Part shown: positions 19,101 to 27,198 of the stretch, one piece after another | Numbering within the stretch: the stretch's first letter is position 1 | Layout of the letters: each line of letters opens with the position of its first letter | Origin: an uncultured Prevotellaceae bacterium | GTDB lineage: Bacteria; Bacteroidota; Bacteroidia; Bacteroidales; Bacteroidaceae | Assembly (NCBI GenBank): GCA_902768785.1 | Contig: CACXMM010000007.1 | Span: 1 to 64,000 of the forward strand | DNA length: 64,000 nt | Direction: 5' to 3' | The notes under the pieces: model-generated | The model's database searches: none | The model's input: only the letters and a program-made list of their open reading frames with translations | What the model was told of the DNA's origin: nothing | Made by a program: the position numbers and the translations under genes

Positions 19101-19276
19101 GTGGCTCCAGGATAGACGGCGATCACCACACCCTGACGGATGGTGAAGGCAGGGAATTCATCCTTTGGCATCTCATACATGCCGAAGATGCCAAGAAGGA
19201 ACATAATCAAAATGATCAGCATTGTGATAGAATAATGTTCCAACGGCCATCTGAGCCAAGACATTTTCTCTTTCAT
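16115..19276 (-). CDS. RND-family efflux transporter inner-membrane permease
   Basis: A 1053-residue RND permease with the classical pseudo-duplicated layout: TM1 near residues 15-35, a large periplasmic loop, TM2-7, a second loop, and TM8-12. The proton-relay region in TM4 reads VVDNSIVVIDG, so the AcrB Asp407-Asp408 pair is Asp-Asn here. The N-terminal YPGATTEEVEEQV motif is typical of RND pore-domain porter segments. Likely exports hydrophobic or amphipathic compounds by proton antiport. ATG at 19276 is chosen over the TTG three codons upstream. The 30-bp gap to the adaptor gene is made of heptamer repeats. Confidence 0.96.
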   Translation of the reverse strand: MKEKMSWLRWPLEHYSITMLIILIMFLLGIFGMYEMPKDEFPAFTIRQGVVIAVYPGATTEEVEEQVARPLERYLFTYGEVNRNKTTTTAQNGMCIVMVRLNDDVNNKDEVWSKVKHGLALFKQSLPSGVMALVANDDFGNTSALLIAIESSQRSYRELQDYSDHLSDRLRRIPSVANVRIYGEQKEQISLYVDRQRLQAYGIGQQLLFSRLQSQGMTTMSGSLDDSDQKIPIHIAPTENSEEEVANQIIFSDPVSGKMVRVRDVARVVREYDSTDSYIEQDGHPCVLLSLEMTPGNNIVQYGKEVDRVLNDFRQNELPEDVTTTRIADQPKVVAKSVNDFLRDLLISMVIIILVMMVLFPLRSAIVAAITIPLSTFISVSIMYLMGIELNIVTLAALIVVLGMVVDNSIVVIDGYLEYLGKGYEPKKAAIDSARQYFMPMALATLCICVIFYPLLYTMTGGFHDALEDFPITITVNLVVSLFLAVTVIPFLEVLIIKPDKVQTGGNVITRWVQNTYNHVLDFTFRHPWLTIGGGIGVIILSLLIVFSLKIRVFPFADRDQFAVEIFLPEGKGISETRQIADSLRNVLQQDKDVKSITSFVGCSSPRFMVCYAPQMAGKNYAQFIVNTTSQKATLDLLAKYQPAWSEAFPQAYVRFKRLDYLEVPELEYRFYGEDLDSLHVVAERLMEKMRTMPEVEWVHTDFFQPFPVIDVTLDPVASAQLGVTRTTAALALSATTGKLKVGHVWEGNYELPIVVKDDSDMTFSDIENLGITSPMSMVSSTLSQMDASNAFSPNNTVPLRHIAKVQPKWSESRILHRGGERCITVTAQFAQGVYAAPVESRIAEIMKHEIPLPHGVRAEVGGEIEYDAEALPQIFAGVAIAMVIIFFFLLFNFKKYGITTVCIAALGLMLPGALIGLGLMNRTLGLTSIMGVITLMGMIMRNEILIFEHALGLVKQFKISHPKPVKVTREQRKAYRDEYNEAVKQAAYEAGKRRMVPIFLTTATTAVGVVPMIIAQSSFWMPVGVTIFAGGIGSLIMVVTMLPVIYWKVNMK

Positions 19277-19309
19277 AATTGTCAATTATCAGTTATCAAT
19301 TGTCAATTA
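19277..19309 (-). repeat. Heptamer spacer between adaptor stop and RND start
   Basis: On the minus strand, from the adaptor's TAA to the RND ATG, the sequence is ATTGACA ATTGATA ACTGATA ATTGACA ATT then ATG. The whole intergenic spacer is this 7-bp repeat. Confidence 0.85.
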
Positions 19310-20335
19310 AAAGATGACTCTCGTTCCCTCACTCAGTTTCTGATAACCCTCTGTCACCACTCGAGTATTTTGTCCTACACCACTGGTGATGACGAGTCGG
19401 TTCCCTAAGGTGGCACCTACCGTGACAGGTGTTCGATGAGCAGTGCTGTCGTTAGCGATGGTCCACACGAAGAGGGTTCCGTTGGCTTTTTTCTGCACAC
19501 AGGTGACAGGTACGGTGGGATGCCGTGTATAGGCTGGTCCATGAGCATTCCCTAAGGTCACATTGGCCACCATTCCCGGCATCAGCTTACGGTCGGGATT
19601 GGCGACATGGATACGGATATCATAGGTATGGGTAAGGGCATCTGCCTGCACACCTTTCTCTATACGACCGCCGCTGACTTTTTTCTGCACGGCCTCCACA
19701 TCGATGGTTGACGAGGTATGCGCATTTACCGTTCCCATCTCTTTCTCGGGAACAGACACCTTTACCTTCACCGTATGGATGTCGAGAATCGTGATGACAG
19801 CTTGGGAGGGCATGGCCGTTTCACCTGTTCCGATGATCTTCTTACCGACAATACCACTGACAGGTGCCACCAGCCTACAATCGGCAAGGTTCTTCTTAGC
19901 TACCTCCAACTGTGACTTTGCCTGTGCCACCTTGCTCTGGATCTCCACCCACTGCACTTCCGGCAGCGATCCGTTTTCATGCAGCATACTGTAACGCTTC
20001 AATGCATCGTTGGCCTGAGTCATCTGGGCCTCGGCTCCCGACAGTACGTTACGGGCCTGCGTATCGTCCATCTCTGCCAACAGCTGACCGCGGCTCACCA
20101 TCTGTCCTTCGTTCACCAGGACACGACGGACCACACCCATGCCCGTGAAACTGACGGCGGTGGCTGCATTCTCCTCCACAACGCCCACATAGGACTGACC
20201 GCCTCCGCCGGCTTCCGTTGACACCATTTCTGTCTGCACACGTGTCGGTGCCTTCACAGCAGATTCTTTCTTTTCATTACAGCTCATAAGCAACAACAGA
20301 CTTATGAATAGTATTCCAATCGTTCTGACTTTCAT
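19307..20335 (-). CDS. RND periplasmic adaptor (membrane-fusion) lipoprotein
   Basis: A 342-residue membrane-fusion protein joining the RND pump to its TolC channel. The lipobox LLLMSC (Cys19) marks it as a lipoprotein. A lipoyl/barrel-sandwich half-motif (GMGVVRRVLVNEGQMVSRGQ), an alpha-hairpin (about 75-135), the second half-motif (LVAPVSGIVGKK) and beta-barrel strands follow in the family order. It is the first gene of the adaptor-permease-TolC operon and is preceded by a full promoter and a palindrome that could be the operator. Confidence 0.95.
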   Translation of the reverse strand: MKVRTIGILFISLLLLMSCNEKKESAVKAPTRVQTEMVSTEAGGGGQSYVGVVEENAATAVSFTGMGVVRRVLVNEGQMVSRGQLLAEMDDTQARNVLSGAEAQMTQANDALKRYSMLHENGSLPEVQWVEIQSKVAQAKSQLEVAKKNLADCRLVAPVSGIVGKKIIGTGETAMPSQAVITILDIHTVKVKVSVPEKEMGTVNAHTSSTIDVEAVQKKVSGGRIEKGVQADALTHTYDIRIHVANPDRKLMPGMVANVTLGNAHGPAYTRHPTVPVTCVQKKANGTLFVWTIANDSTAHRTPVTVGATLGNRLVITSGVGQNTRVVTEGYQKLSEGTRVIF

Positions 20336-20368
20336 CTTACATTTGGTTTTGGTTTACAAATGACAGGA

Positions 20369-20397
20369 GATGCGCATTACACTGACTCATGCGTATC
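20369..20397. promoter_or_regulatory. Candidate operator palindrome of the RND efflux operon
   Basis: A 29-bp imperfect palindrome with arms GATGCGCATTACAC and GACTCATGCGTATC around a central T; 10 of 14 positions pair. It lies just downstream of the predicted transcription start, a position where a TetR-type repressor would block transcription. No regulator gene is adjacent, so this is inference from sequence shape and position. Confidence 0.5.
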
Positions 20398-20403
20398 ATG
20401 TCG

Positions 20404-20435
20404 CAAAGGTCGGAAAAAAACTTTAAACCAACAAA
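20404..20435 (-). promoter_or_regulatory. Promoter of the RND efflux operon
   Basis: The minus-strand -33 TTTG (20435-20432) and -7 GACCTTTG (20411-20404, one mismatch to TAnnTTTG) are separated by exactly 20 bp. The leader to the adaptor ATG would be about 65 nt. Confidence 0.6.
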
Positions 20436-20643
20436 TATTTTTGAGAAAAACATTAGTCCATCGGTCAGAATCTGTTATTTGGGAGTCTGTTCATCCTTTC
20501 ATTTTGTCAGAATAATTGGCAAAAAAAAACGCCCAAAAAGGGGTCGAGAAAGAAGAAATTACGATAAAAATCGGGGGATTCTGACCCTCAAAAAGGGCTT
20601 TTTTAGACAAGAAAAGTCTGTTTTGAATCGAAGGAGGGTCTTC

Positions 20644-20787
20644 TTGGGGTCGTTCCAGCGTTATTTAAGCCCCGTTCCACCGTTGCCTATCACTCGTTCC
20701 GCCGTCACCTTACCCCCTATAGATGACGGCGGAAAAGGTCGTAGATGACGGCGGAACGAGGCTTAGATGACGCAGGAATAAAAACAA
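20644..20787. repeat. Palindromic array of six 22-bp units (three inverted, three direct)
   Basis: Three tandem 22-bp units on the minus strand (20644-20665, 20666-20687, 20688-20709), a 12-bp centre, and three tandem 22-bp units on the plus strand (20722-20743, 20744-20765, 20766-20787). The shared core is GATGACGGCGGAACG followed by roughly AGGCTTA. The inner units are closest to each other and the outer ones degenerate. A further weak copy follows near 20792. Confidence 0.85.
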
Positions 20788-21051
20788 GTTTAATGACGAA
20801 TGAACCATTTTAAGCTAAGTCTCACATAATCAGTACTTTAGCAAAGTGCCGTTTTTTGGCCGTTTTTGCGACCAAATGGTCGGTTGCTTGTAAAAACGCA
20901 ATTCTCAGAAGGTTGTTTGTCAGAATAATTCACAGTTTTTATATGAATAACTAAGGCCTTATTTCCCACCAAAATGCCAAAACAGGGCCCGACAAGAATT
21001 AACCTTTGTTAAATATTCAGTGGAGAATAAACGAGTTTGCAACAAATAATG

Positions 21052-21059
21052 TATTTTTG
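21052..21059 (+). promoter_or_regulatory. -7 element of the patatin-to-DUF4421 operon
   Basis: TATTTTTG fits TAnnTTTG, 27 nt before the ATG at 21087. A TTTG lies only 12 bp upstream, so the -33 element is uncertain. Confidence 0.5.
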
Positions 21060-21086
21060 CAAATATTATAAGAACAAAAGAGGGAA

Positions 21087-23339
21087 ATGAAAAAATTCTT
21101 AATCTTATTGACCGTTGTATTCTTTTGCTGTACAGTGAACGCCCAACAAGATGACAGCACGACTGTTGGCAGAAAAAAGGTAGCAGTAGTCCTGAGCGGC
21201 GGCGGTGCGAAAGGCATGGCACACATCGGTGTGCTGAAGGTGCTGGAGAAGGCAGGCATCCCCGTAGATATCATCACTGGCACGTCGATGGGCAGTATCA
21301 TCGGCGGACTCTATTCCATCGGCTACAATGCCAGCGCCCTTGACTCGATGGTGAGGGTGCAGGACTGGAGCTATGTGATCACCGACAAGGAGGACCTGCG
21401 GCACCAGAGCCTCAGCGACCGGAAGAAACAGAACACTTATGCCTTCACGACGGGTCTGACCATCGGTAAGAAGGATATGAATGCCGGCGGCTTCATCAAA
21501 GGAAAGAACCTGGCAGAACTGTTCCAGCAGCTTTGCACGGGTTACACCGATTCGCTCGACTTCACCCTCGACCTGCTCATTCCCTTTGCCTGTGTCGCCA
21601 CGAATATCATTGACAACAGCGAGGTGGTTTTCCACAGCGGACGACTGCCACAGGCTATGCGTGCCTCGATGGCCATCCCCGCAGCCTTCTCCCCCGTCAG
21701 AATCAGTGACATGGTACTGGTGGATGGCGGTCTGAAGAACAACTACCCGGCAGACATTGCCCGTGAGATGGGTGCCGACATCATTATCGGCGTCACTGTA
21801 CAGGGGGCGCCCAAGGTCGCTGATGACATCAGCAATACCATGAGCATCCTCAGTCAGATTATCGACGTGAACTGTAAGAACAAGTACGACGAGAACCTTG
21901 CCATCACCGACCTGCACCTGCAAGTTGACACGAAGGGCTATGGTTCGGCCAGCTTCTCACAGGCTGCCATCGACACCCTCATCCGCCGCGGTGAGGAACT
22001 GGCCATGAGACACTGGGACGATATCATCGCCCTGAAACAACGCATCGGGATCGATGAGACGTTCCGTCCTACCATTTACCATCCGTTGCGCCCCCAAGTG
22101 ATGACAGAGAAGCATCGTGTCACCAGCTATACCTTCGAGAATATGACACCGCAGGACGAAAAGTTCCTGCGACAGAAGTTCCATCTGAACAATACCGACA
22201 GCATCGATGCCTCCTTGGAACAGGAGCTCACCACCTCCATGCGCGTGGATCTGTTCTACCAGACCGCCGAGTGCCGACTGATGCCCGACGGTAACGACAT
22301 GCGGGTAATCCTCCTGGCAGGCAACCGCAAAACGGCACAGTTTCATGCCGGCTTCCGCTACGACACCGAGGAATATGCTGCCGTACAGCTGGGTCTCGAC
22401 ATCCCGTTGAAGACCAACATGCCTATCAATACCGATATCACACTGCGCCTCGGCAAACGCCTGATGGCAAAAGGAGAGCTGACCGCCCACCCCCGCAGTT
22501 TCACGCGTCCAACCATCAGTTACGCCTTCCACCGAAACGATGTGGATATCTACATGGAAGGCGAACGTTCGTACAATATTCTATATAACCAGTTCCAGGG
22601 CAAGCTGGTACCGATCAACTTCGACCTGAAGCACTTCAACCTTCAGTTCGGTCTGCGCTGGGACTTTATGCACTACCGTAACAAGCTCGGTTCTGAGACA
22701 TCGAAACAGGTGACACTCAAGAACGAACATTTCCTCAGCTACCGCGCTCAACTGAACTATAACAGTGAGGACAACTGGTACTTCCCCACTCACGGTGCAC
22801 GATTCAATGCCGAATATGCTTATGTGACCAATGACTTAGCCAAGCTTTCCGTACGTGATGAAAATGGGAACAGAATCGGGAAGAAGACGGGTATGAGTGA
22901 GGTGAGTGCAGACTGGCGTATGTCGTTCCCCCTCGGGAGTCGTCTGACCCTCCAGCCCATGCTTTTCGGTCGTATGCTCTTTGGAACGATCATCCCACCA
23001 GTCCTTGGCAATGCCATCGGCGGTGACTGGTTCGGTCACTACATCGAACAGCAGATGCCTTTCGCCGGCATTGGTAACATCGAGTATGTGGGTCACCATT
23101 ATGTAGCTGCCCAGCTCCAGGCACAGCAGCGTATCGGAAACAGCAACTATGTGTTGCTCCGCGTGGCCGGTGCCCAGCAAGCCGACCATCTGAAAGAAAT
23201 CATCGACCACCGTACCCTACTGGGTGTACAGGCCGCATACTACTACAATACGATGTTCGGTCCGATCGGTGCTACCCTCGGCTACAGCAACCGCACCAAA
23301 GAACCTTATTTCTACCTGAACATCGGATATGAATTCTAA
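21087..23339 (+). CDS. Patatin-like phospholipase fused to a BamA-like outer-membrane barrel
   Basis: A 750-residue protein with a signal peptide, a patatin lipase domain and a C-terminal surface-antigen (BamA/Omp85-like) barrel, the layout of PlpD-type (type Vd) proteins. The oxyanion loop is GGGAKG (38-43), the nucleophile Ser67 lies in GTSMG, and the catalytic Asp213 lies in DGG. A POTRA-like region is expected around residues 330-400. The barrel ends in YFYLNIGYEF with a terminal Phe, as needed for Bam insertion. Such proteins hydrolyse acyl esters of phospholipids; in Bacteroidetes the lipase domain may stay attached. It heads a probable eight-gene operon that includes an export system. 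Confidence 0.94.
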   Translation: MKKFLILLTVVFFCCTVNAQQDDSTTVGRKKVAVVLSGGGAKGMAHIGVLKVLEKAGIPVDIITGTSMGSIIGGLYSIGYNASALDSMVRVQDWSYVITDKEDLRHQSLSDRKKQNTYAFTTGLTIGKKDMNAGGFIKGKNLAELFQQLCTGYTDSLDFTLDLLIPFACVATNIIDNSEVVFHSGRLPQAMRASMAIPAAFSPVRISDMVLVDGGLKNNYPADIAREMGADIIIGVTVQGAPKVADDISNTMSILSQIIDVNCKNKYDENLAITDLHLQVDTKGYGSASFSQAAIDTLIRRGEELAMRHWDDIIALKQRIGIDETFRPTIYHPLRPQVMTEKHRVTSYTFENMTPQDEKFLRQKFHLNNTDSIDASLEQELTTSMRVDLFYQTAECRLMPDGNDMRVILLAGNRKTAQFHAGFRYDTEEYAAVQLGLDIPLKTNMPINTDITLRLGKRLMAKGELTAHPRSFTRPTISYAFHRNDVDIYMEGERSYNILYNQFQGKLVPINFDLKHFNLQFGLRWDFMHYRNKLGSETSKQVTLKNEHFLSYRAQLNYNSEDNWYFPTHGARFNAEYAYVTNDLAKLSVRDENGNRIGKKTGMSEVSADWRMSFPLGSRLTLQPMLFGRMLFGTIIPPVLGNAIGGDWFGHYIEQQMPFAGIGNIEYVGHHYVAAQLQAQQRIGNSNYVLLRVAGAQQADHLKEIIDHRTLLGVQAAYYYNTMFGPIGATLGYSNRTKEPYFYLNIGYEF

Positions 23340-23368
23340 AATAACAAACAATTATTCAAGTATAGACT

Positions 23369-24880
23369 ATGAACAGAACTAAAAAGAAAAGGACCATGAT
23401 GGCACGGACTCTCGGTCTCGCGCTATGGGTTCTGTTGCCGGTGAGTGGCCATGCCCAAAGGGTACTGACACTTGACAGTTGCAGGGCGATGGCTTTGAGG
23501 AACAACAAACAGATGAGCGTGGCAAAAATCAAGCAGGAGGTAAACGCCAACCTGCGTAAGTCGGCACGCACACAGTATCTGCCGAAGGTCAATGCCGTGG
23601 CAGGCTACAACTGGATGAGCAAGGAGGTTTCTCTCCTGAACGACGACCAGAAGTCAGCACTGAACAACTTAGGCACCACGATGGCGACACACCTGCAGAG
23701 CACATTAGCGCCACTCGTTTCCGCATTACCGTCTGCTGCTCAGGCAAAGATGGGACAGGACATGGCACAGCTTGAGGGTGCCCTCAACCAAACAGGTGCA
23801 GGCGTCGTGGATGCTTTCCGTACCGATACGCGAAACATGATCGGCGGAGCTGTCATGGTGACGCAACCCGTGTTCATGGGAGGTGCCATCACTGCAGCGA
23901 ACAAGATCGCCGACATCAATGAGGAGATGGCAACGAACTCCTTGGAGGTCAAGCGTCAGGGTACCGTATATAATATAGACCAGGCCTACTGGCAGGTAGT
24001 GTCGCTGCGGCATAAGCAGAAGCTGGCAGAGAGTTTCGTGGCTCTGGTGCAGAAGCTGAAGGGTGACGTGCAGAAGATGATCGACCAGGGCGTGGCAACG
24101 AAGGGCGACGGTCTGAGCGTCGGTGTCAGAGTGAACGAGGCCGAGATGGCCCTCACACAGGTCACCGATGGTCTGGCACTGTCGAAGATGCTGCTCTGTC
24201 AACTGTGCGGACTGCCTATTGAGGAGGAGATTATGCTGGCTGACGAGGAGAGCGAAGGGTTAACGGTGAAGGACGGTCAGCTTCAGGAAAGCAACCTGGC
24301 ATTAGCTGTCGCCGAACCGAGCTTTGCCATGCAGAACAGACCGGAACTGAAATTGCTGCAGAACACGGTCGATCTTAGTAAGGAGACCACCCATCTGCTG
24401 AAGGCCGGTAATCTGCCACAGGTAGTACTGACGGGTGGCTATGCCCTGTCGAATCCCAATACGTTCAACGGTTTCGAGAAGAAGTTCAGCGGTGTCTGGA
24501 ACCTGGGGGTGCTCGTTCGTGTGCCCGTCTGGAACTGGGGTGATGTCAAATACAAGGTACGGGCGTCGAAAGGTGCCACCACCATGGCTAACCTGGAGTT
24601 GGACGAAGCCCGCGAACTGATTGAACTGCAAGTGAACCAGAGTAACTTCAAGGTGAAAGAGGCGCAGAAGAGACTCACCATGGCACTGTCGAACGTTGCC
24701 AATGCCGACGAGAACCTGCGCATGGCCAATCTGGCATTCAAGGAGGGCACCGCCTCCTATACCACGGTCATGGAGGCACAGACCGCCTGGCAGCAGGCCC
24801 AGTCACAAAAGATCGATGCAGAGATTGGAGTGAAGCTCTCACAGGTGGAGTTGCAAAAGGCCTTGGGAACACTTCAGTAA
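23369..24880 (+). CDS. TolC-family outer-membrane channel of the HlyD/ABC-2 exporter
   Basis: A 503-residue TolC family protein. The signal peptide ends near GHAQ. Two outer-membrane efflux repeats follow, with long coiled helices and FKEGTASYTTVMEAQTAWQQ near the C-terminus, a hallmark of the family. It lies 29 bp after the patatin gene and directly before a HlyD adaptor, so it should form the outer duct of the pump encoded downstream. It is a clear paralogue of the RND-linked TolC at 14687. Confidence 0.95.
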   Translation: MNRTKKKRTMMARTLGLALWVLLPVSGHAQRVLTLDSCRAMALRNNKQMSVAKIKQEVNANLRKSARTQYLPKVNAVAGYNWMSKEVSLLNDDQKSALNNLGTTMATHLQSTLAPLVSALPSAAQAKMGQDMAQLEGALNQTGAGVVDAFRTDTRNMIGGAVMVTQPVFMGGAITAANKIADINEEMATNSLEVKRQGTVYNIDQAYWQVVSLRHKQKLAESFVALVQKLKGDVQKMIDQGVATKGDGLSVGVRVNEAEMALTQVTDGLALSKMLLCQLCGLPIEEEIMLADEESEGLTVKDGQLQESNLALAVAEPSFAMQNRPELKLLQNTVDLSKETTHLLKAGNLPQVVLTGGYALSNPNTFNGFEKKFSGVWNLGVLVRVPVWNWGDVKYKVRASKGATTMANLELDEARELIELQVNQSNFKVKEAQKRLTMALSNVANADENLRMANLAFKEGTASYTTVMEAQTAWQQAQSQKIDAEIGVKLSQVELQKALGTLQ

Positions 24881-24884
24881 AAAT

Positions 24885-24915
24885 ATAATTCGATATTACG
24901 ATATAACGGTAAACG
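24885..24915 (+). repeat. Octamer repeat between tolC-like and hlyD-like genes
   Basis: Consecutive 8-bp units ATAATTCG, ATATTACG, ATATAACG and a short GTAAACG fill the spacer. They match the longer octamer array at 34312-34383. Confidence 0.75.
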
Positions 24916-24932
24916 ATAAAAAAATCAAGATT

Positions 24933-25925
24933 ATGTCAGACAAAGCAAAACAACAGCATAACAATATCCTGCTGGCCATTGCCGGTTTCTCAGCAGTAGT
25001 AATCATCGTGGCACTCATCGGCTTCCTTGCCTTAGGACGCGACCCTGAAGTGATACAGGGACAGATGGAGGTTGAGGAGTACCGTGTATCAGGCAAGGTG
25101 CCTGGACGAATCCTTGAACTCCGGGTGAAGGAGGGCGACATGGTGAAGGCCGGCGACACGCTGGCTATCATCGAAGCACCTGAAGTACAGGCCAAGATGA
25201 GCCAGGCACAGAGTGCCGTCAATGCCGCATCAGCCATGGAGCAGATGGCCCGCAATGGTGCCCGTAAGGAGCAGATCCAGGCAGCCCGCCAGCTCCTGGA
25301 GCAGGCGAAGGCAGGACTGGAGATCGCCGAGAAGTCGTATAACCGCATGAAGATTCTCTACGAGGAGGAGGTGGTCAGTGCGCAGAAGTTCGACGAGGCA
25401 CAAGCTATGTACAAGTCGGCACAGGCTCAGGTGAAGGCCGCGCAGAGTCAGTATGAGATGGCCCTGAACGGTGCCCGTGCTGAAGAACGGCAAGCCGCAT
25501 CGGCTACCGTCGGTCAGGCCCGTGGTGCTGTACAGGAGGTAACGAGCTATATCCGTGAAACCGTCCAGGTGGCTCAGATGGCGGGTGAGGTGACCGATGT
25601 GTATCCGAAGGTGGGTGAGCTCGTTGGCACCGGTACTCCCATCATGTCGATAGCCATGATGGACGACCAGTGGGCAACCTTCAATATCCGCGAAGACCAG
25701 CTGAAGAATGTCAAGGTGGGTCAGGAGATCACCGTTCAGGTGCCGGCACTTGACAAAGAGGTGAAGATGAAGGTCACCTCGATGAAAGACAAGGGTTCGT
25801 TCGCCGTGTGGAAAGCCACCAAGGCCAGTGGTCAGTACGACCAGAAGACTTTTGAGGTCAAGGCACGTCCTGCTGAAGCGATCAACGACGTCCGTCCGGG
25901 CATGTCGGTCATTTTGAAGAAGTAG
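24933..25925 (+). CDS. HlyD-family periplasmic adaptor of the ABC-2 exporter
   Basis: A 330-residue inner-membrane-anchored adaptor. One N-terminal membrane anchor (about 10-32) is followed by the first lipoyl half-motif (VSGKVPGRILELRVKEGDMV). A long Ala/Gln/Glu-rich coiled-coil hairpin spans about residues 85-195 and a second lipoyl half (AGEVTDVYPKVGELVG) follows. It joins the downstream permeases to the TolC-like channel. The arrangement resembles the E. coli YbhG or YhiI adaptors, which serve ABC-2 permeases. Confidence 0.93.
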   Translation: MSDKAKQQHNNILLAIAGFSAVVIIVALIGFLALGRDPEVIQGQMEVEEYRVSGKVPGRILELRVKEGDMVKAGDTLAIIEAPEVQAKMSQAQSAVNAASAMEQMARNGARKEQIQAARQLLEQAKAGLEIAEKSYNRMKILYEEEVVSAQKFDEAQAMYKSAQAQVKAAQSQYEMALNGARAEERQAASATVGQARGAVQEVTSYIRETVQVAQMAGEVTDVYPKVGELVGTGTPIMSIAMMDDQWATFNIREDQLKNVKVGQEITVQVPALDKEVKMKVTSMKDKGSFAVWKATKASGQYDQKTFEVKARPAEAINDVRPGMSVILKK

Positions 25926-25935
25926 CCCACCCATG

Positions 25936-25952
25936 TCCTCCCCCAGGGAGGA
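25936..25952. other. Short perfect hairpin between adaptor and permease genes
   Basis: TCCTCCC and GGGAGGA form a 7-bp perfect stem around a 3-nt CCA loop, 10 bp after the adaptor's stop. The longest possible permease reading frame would begin inside this region, which argues for the later ATG at 25975. It could attenuate or stabilise the downstream part of the message. Confidence 0.6.
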
Positions 25953-25974
25953 ATGTATAAATAGCTTATATAAT

Positions 25975-27198
25975 ATGAATGACAATAAGAACGAAATGAG
26001 GGAAAAGGTATCCGAGCAATCCTCCCATGGGGGGCCCATAGGCAGGATCTTTTCCATCGCGCTTCGTGAGCTCGACATCCTGCGGCGGAATCGTATCTAT
26101 GGCTTCTGCATGATCGTATTCCCGTTGCTGCTGGTGTTGTTCTTCACAACGATGCTCGATGACGGAATACCGAAGGATTTGCCCATTGGGGTGGTGGATC
26201 AGGACAACAGTGCTACGTCACGAGGCCTTATCCGAAACCTCGATGCCATGCAGAATTCCCGTGTGATGTATCACTTTGCGAATGTCACAGAAGCCCGCAA
26301 TGCCATGCAAGAGGGAACGATCTATGCCTACCTCTATATTCCGGAGGGAACGGCATCGAAACTTCTGGCAGGACGGCAGCCGAAGATCTCCTATTATTAC
26401 ACGATGTCCTGTCTGACAGCAGGATCGATGGCCTCGAAGGATCTGAAGACCATCGGTACCCTCGGCTCAGCTGCCGTCGGTCAGGCCATGCTCAGTGCCA
26501 AGGGTGCCACACCCCAGCAGATCAAGGCGGCCTTACAGCCTGTGACCATCGACGCGCATATGATTGCCAACCCAGAAGGCAGCTACAACTATAGTCTGAC
26601 CACTGTCTTCGTGCCAGGCATCCTGATGCTCTTCATGGCTCTTCTGTCATCCTACACCCTCGGCATGGAGATGAAGTTCGACACCGGCAAGGAATGGCTC
26701 GCCCGTGCCAACGGTAACATTGTCGTGGCCATCCTCGGCAAGTACCTCATCCACGCACTGGTGTTCCTGCTCGTGATATTCCTCTACCAGTACTATATCT
26801 TCAACGTGCTGCACTTCCCACGACTTTGTGGCGTGTGGAGCATCGTGAGACTCACCCTCTTGCAGGTAGCAGCCTCGGTCGGCTTCGGCATCTTTGCCTT
26901 TGGTCTGATGCCCTCCCTGCGCATGTCGATGAGTATCAGCTCATTGTGGTCGGTGCTCGGTCTGTCGATGTGCGGCTCGGCATTCCCCGTTGCGGGCATG
27001 GATGCGCCACTGCAGACCATGTCATGGCTGTTCCCTCTCCGCCACTACTGGATGATCTATCAGGCAACCGTGCTCAACGGGTTCCCCGTCATCGACGTAT
27101 GGTTCCACCTCGTGGCACTCGTGGCCTTCACGCTGCTGCCCTGGTTTGTGCTTCGTAAAGTTAAAAACGCAATGCTGAATTATGTCTACCTTCCTTAA
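25975..27198 (+). CDS. ABC-2 type exporter permease, first subunit
   Basis: A 407-residue ABC-2 permease of the YhhJ/YbhS type. The layout is one N-terminal membrane segment (near FCMIVFPLLLVLFF), a large extracytoplasmic domain with IGVVDQDNSATSRGLIR, then five membrane segments in the C-terminal half. I choose ATG at 25975 because the possible earlier start (25933) lies in the hairpin-containing spacer. The 3' end overlaps the second permease by 17 nt. No ATP-binding subunit is encoded in the operon. Confidence 0.9.
   Translation: MNDNKNEMREKVSEQSSHGGPIGRIFSIALRELDILRRNRIYGFCMIVFPLLLVLFFTTMLDDGIPKDLPIGVVDQDNSATSRGLIRNLDAMQNSRVMYHFANVTEARNAMQEGTIYAYLYIPEGTASKLLAGRQPKISYYYTMSCLTAGSMASKDLKTIGTLGSAAVGQAMLSAKGATPQQIKAALQPVTIDAHMIANPEGSYNYSLTTVFVPGILMLFMALLSSYTLGMEMKFDTGKEWLARANGNIVVAILGKYLIHALVFLLVIFLYQYYIFNVLHFPRLCGVWSIVRLTLLQVAASVGFGIFAFGLMPSLRMSMSISSLWSVLGLSMCGSAFPVAGMDAPLQTMSWLFPLRHYWMIYQATVLNGFPVIDVWFHLVALVAFTLLPWFVLRKVKNAMLNYVYLP

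Larger units (their letters stand above)
20336..21086. other. 751-bp gene-free region between divergent operons
   Basis: No credible coding sequence is present. From left to right it holds the RND operon palindrome and promoter (20369-20435), an AT-rich stretch, the 22-bp unit array (20644-20787), and the promoter of the patatin operon (21052-21059). A 15-bp perfect direct repeat TTTGTCAGAATAATT occurs at 20503-20517 and 20916-20930. Small hairpins occur, but none has a convincing terminator tract. Confidence 0.8.

Noticed and set aside
20581..20610. Terminator-like CCCT-AGGG stem followed by six Ts
   Set aside because: The stem is only 4 bp and there is no plus-strand gene upstream to terminate; a small RNA is possible but unsupported.
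20389..20748. Open frame of 119 codons in the region upstream of the patatin operon
   Set aside because: It is Lys/Arg/Phe-rich low-complexity text crossing the RND promoter and the 22-bp array, with no protein-like pattern.
25933..25974. Upstream start for the first ABC-2 permease
   Set aside because: The region holds a perfect hairpin and gives a non-conserved low-quality peptide; the ATG at 25975 is more plausible.
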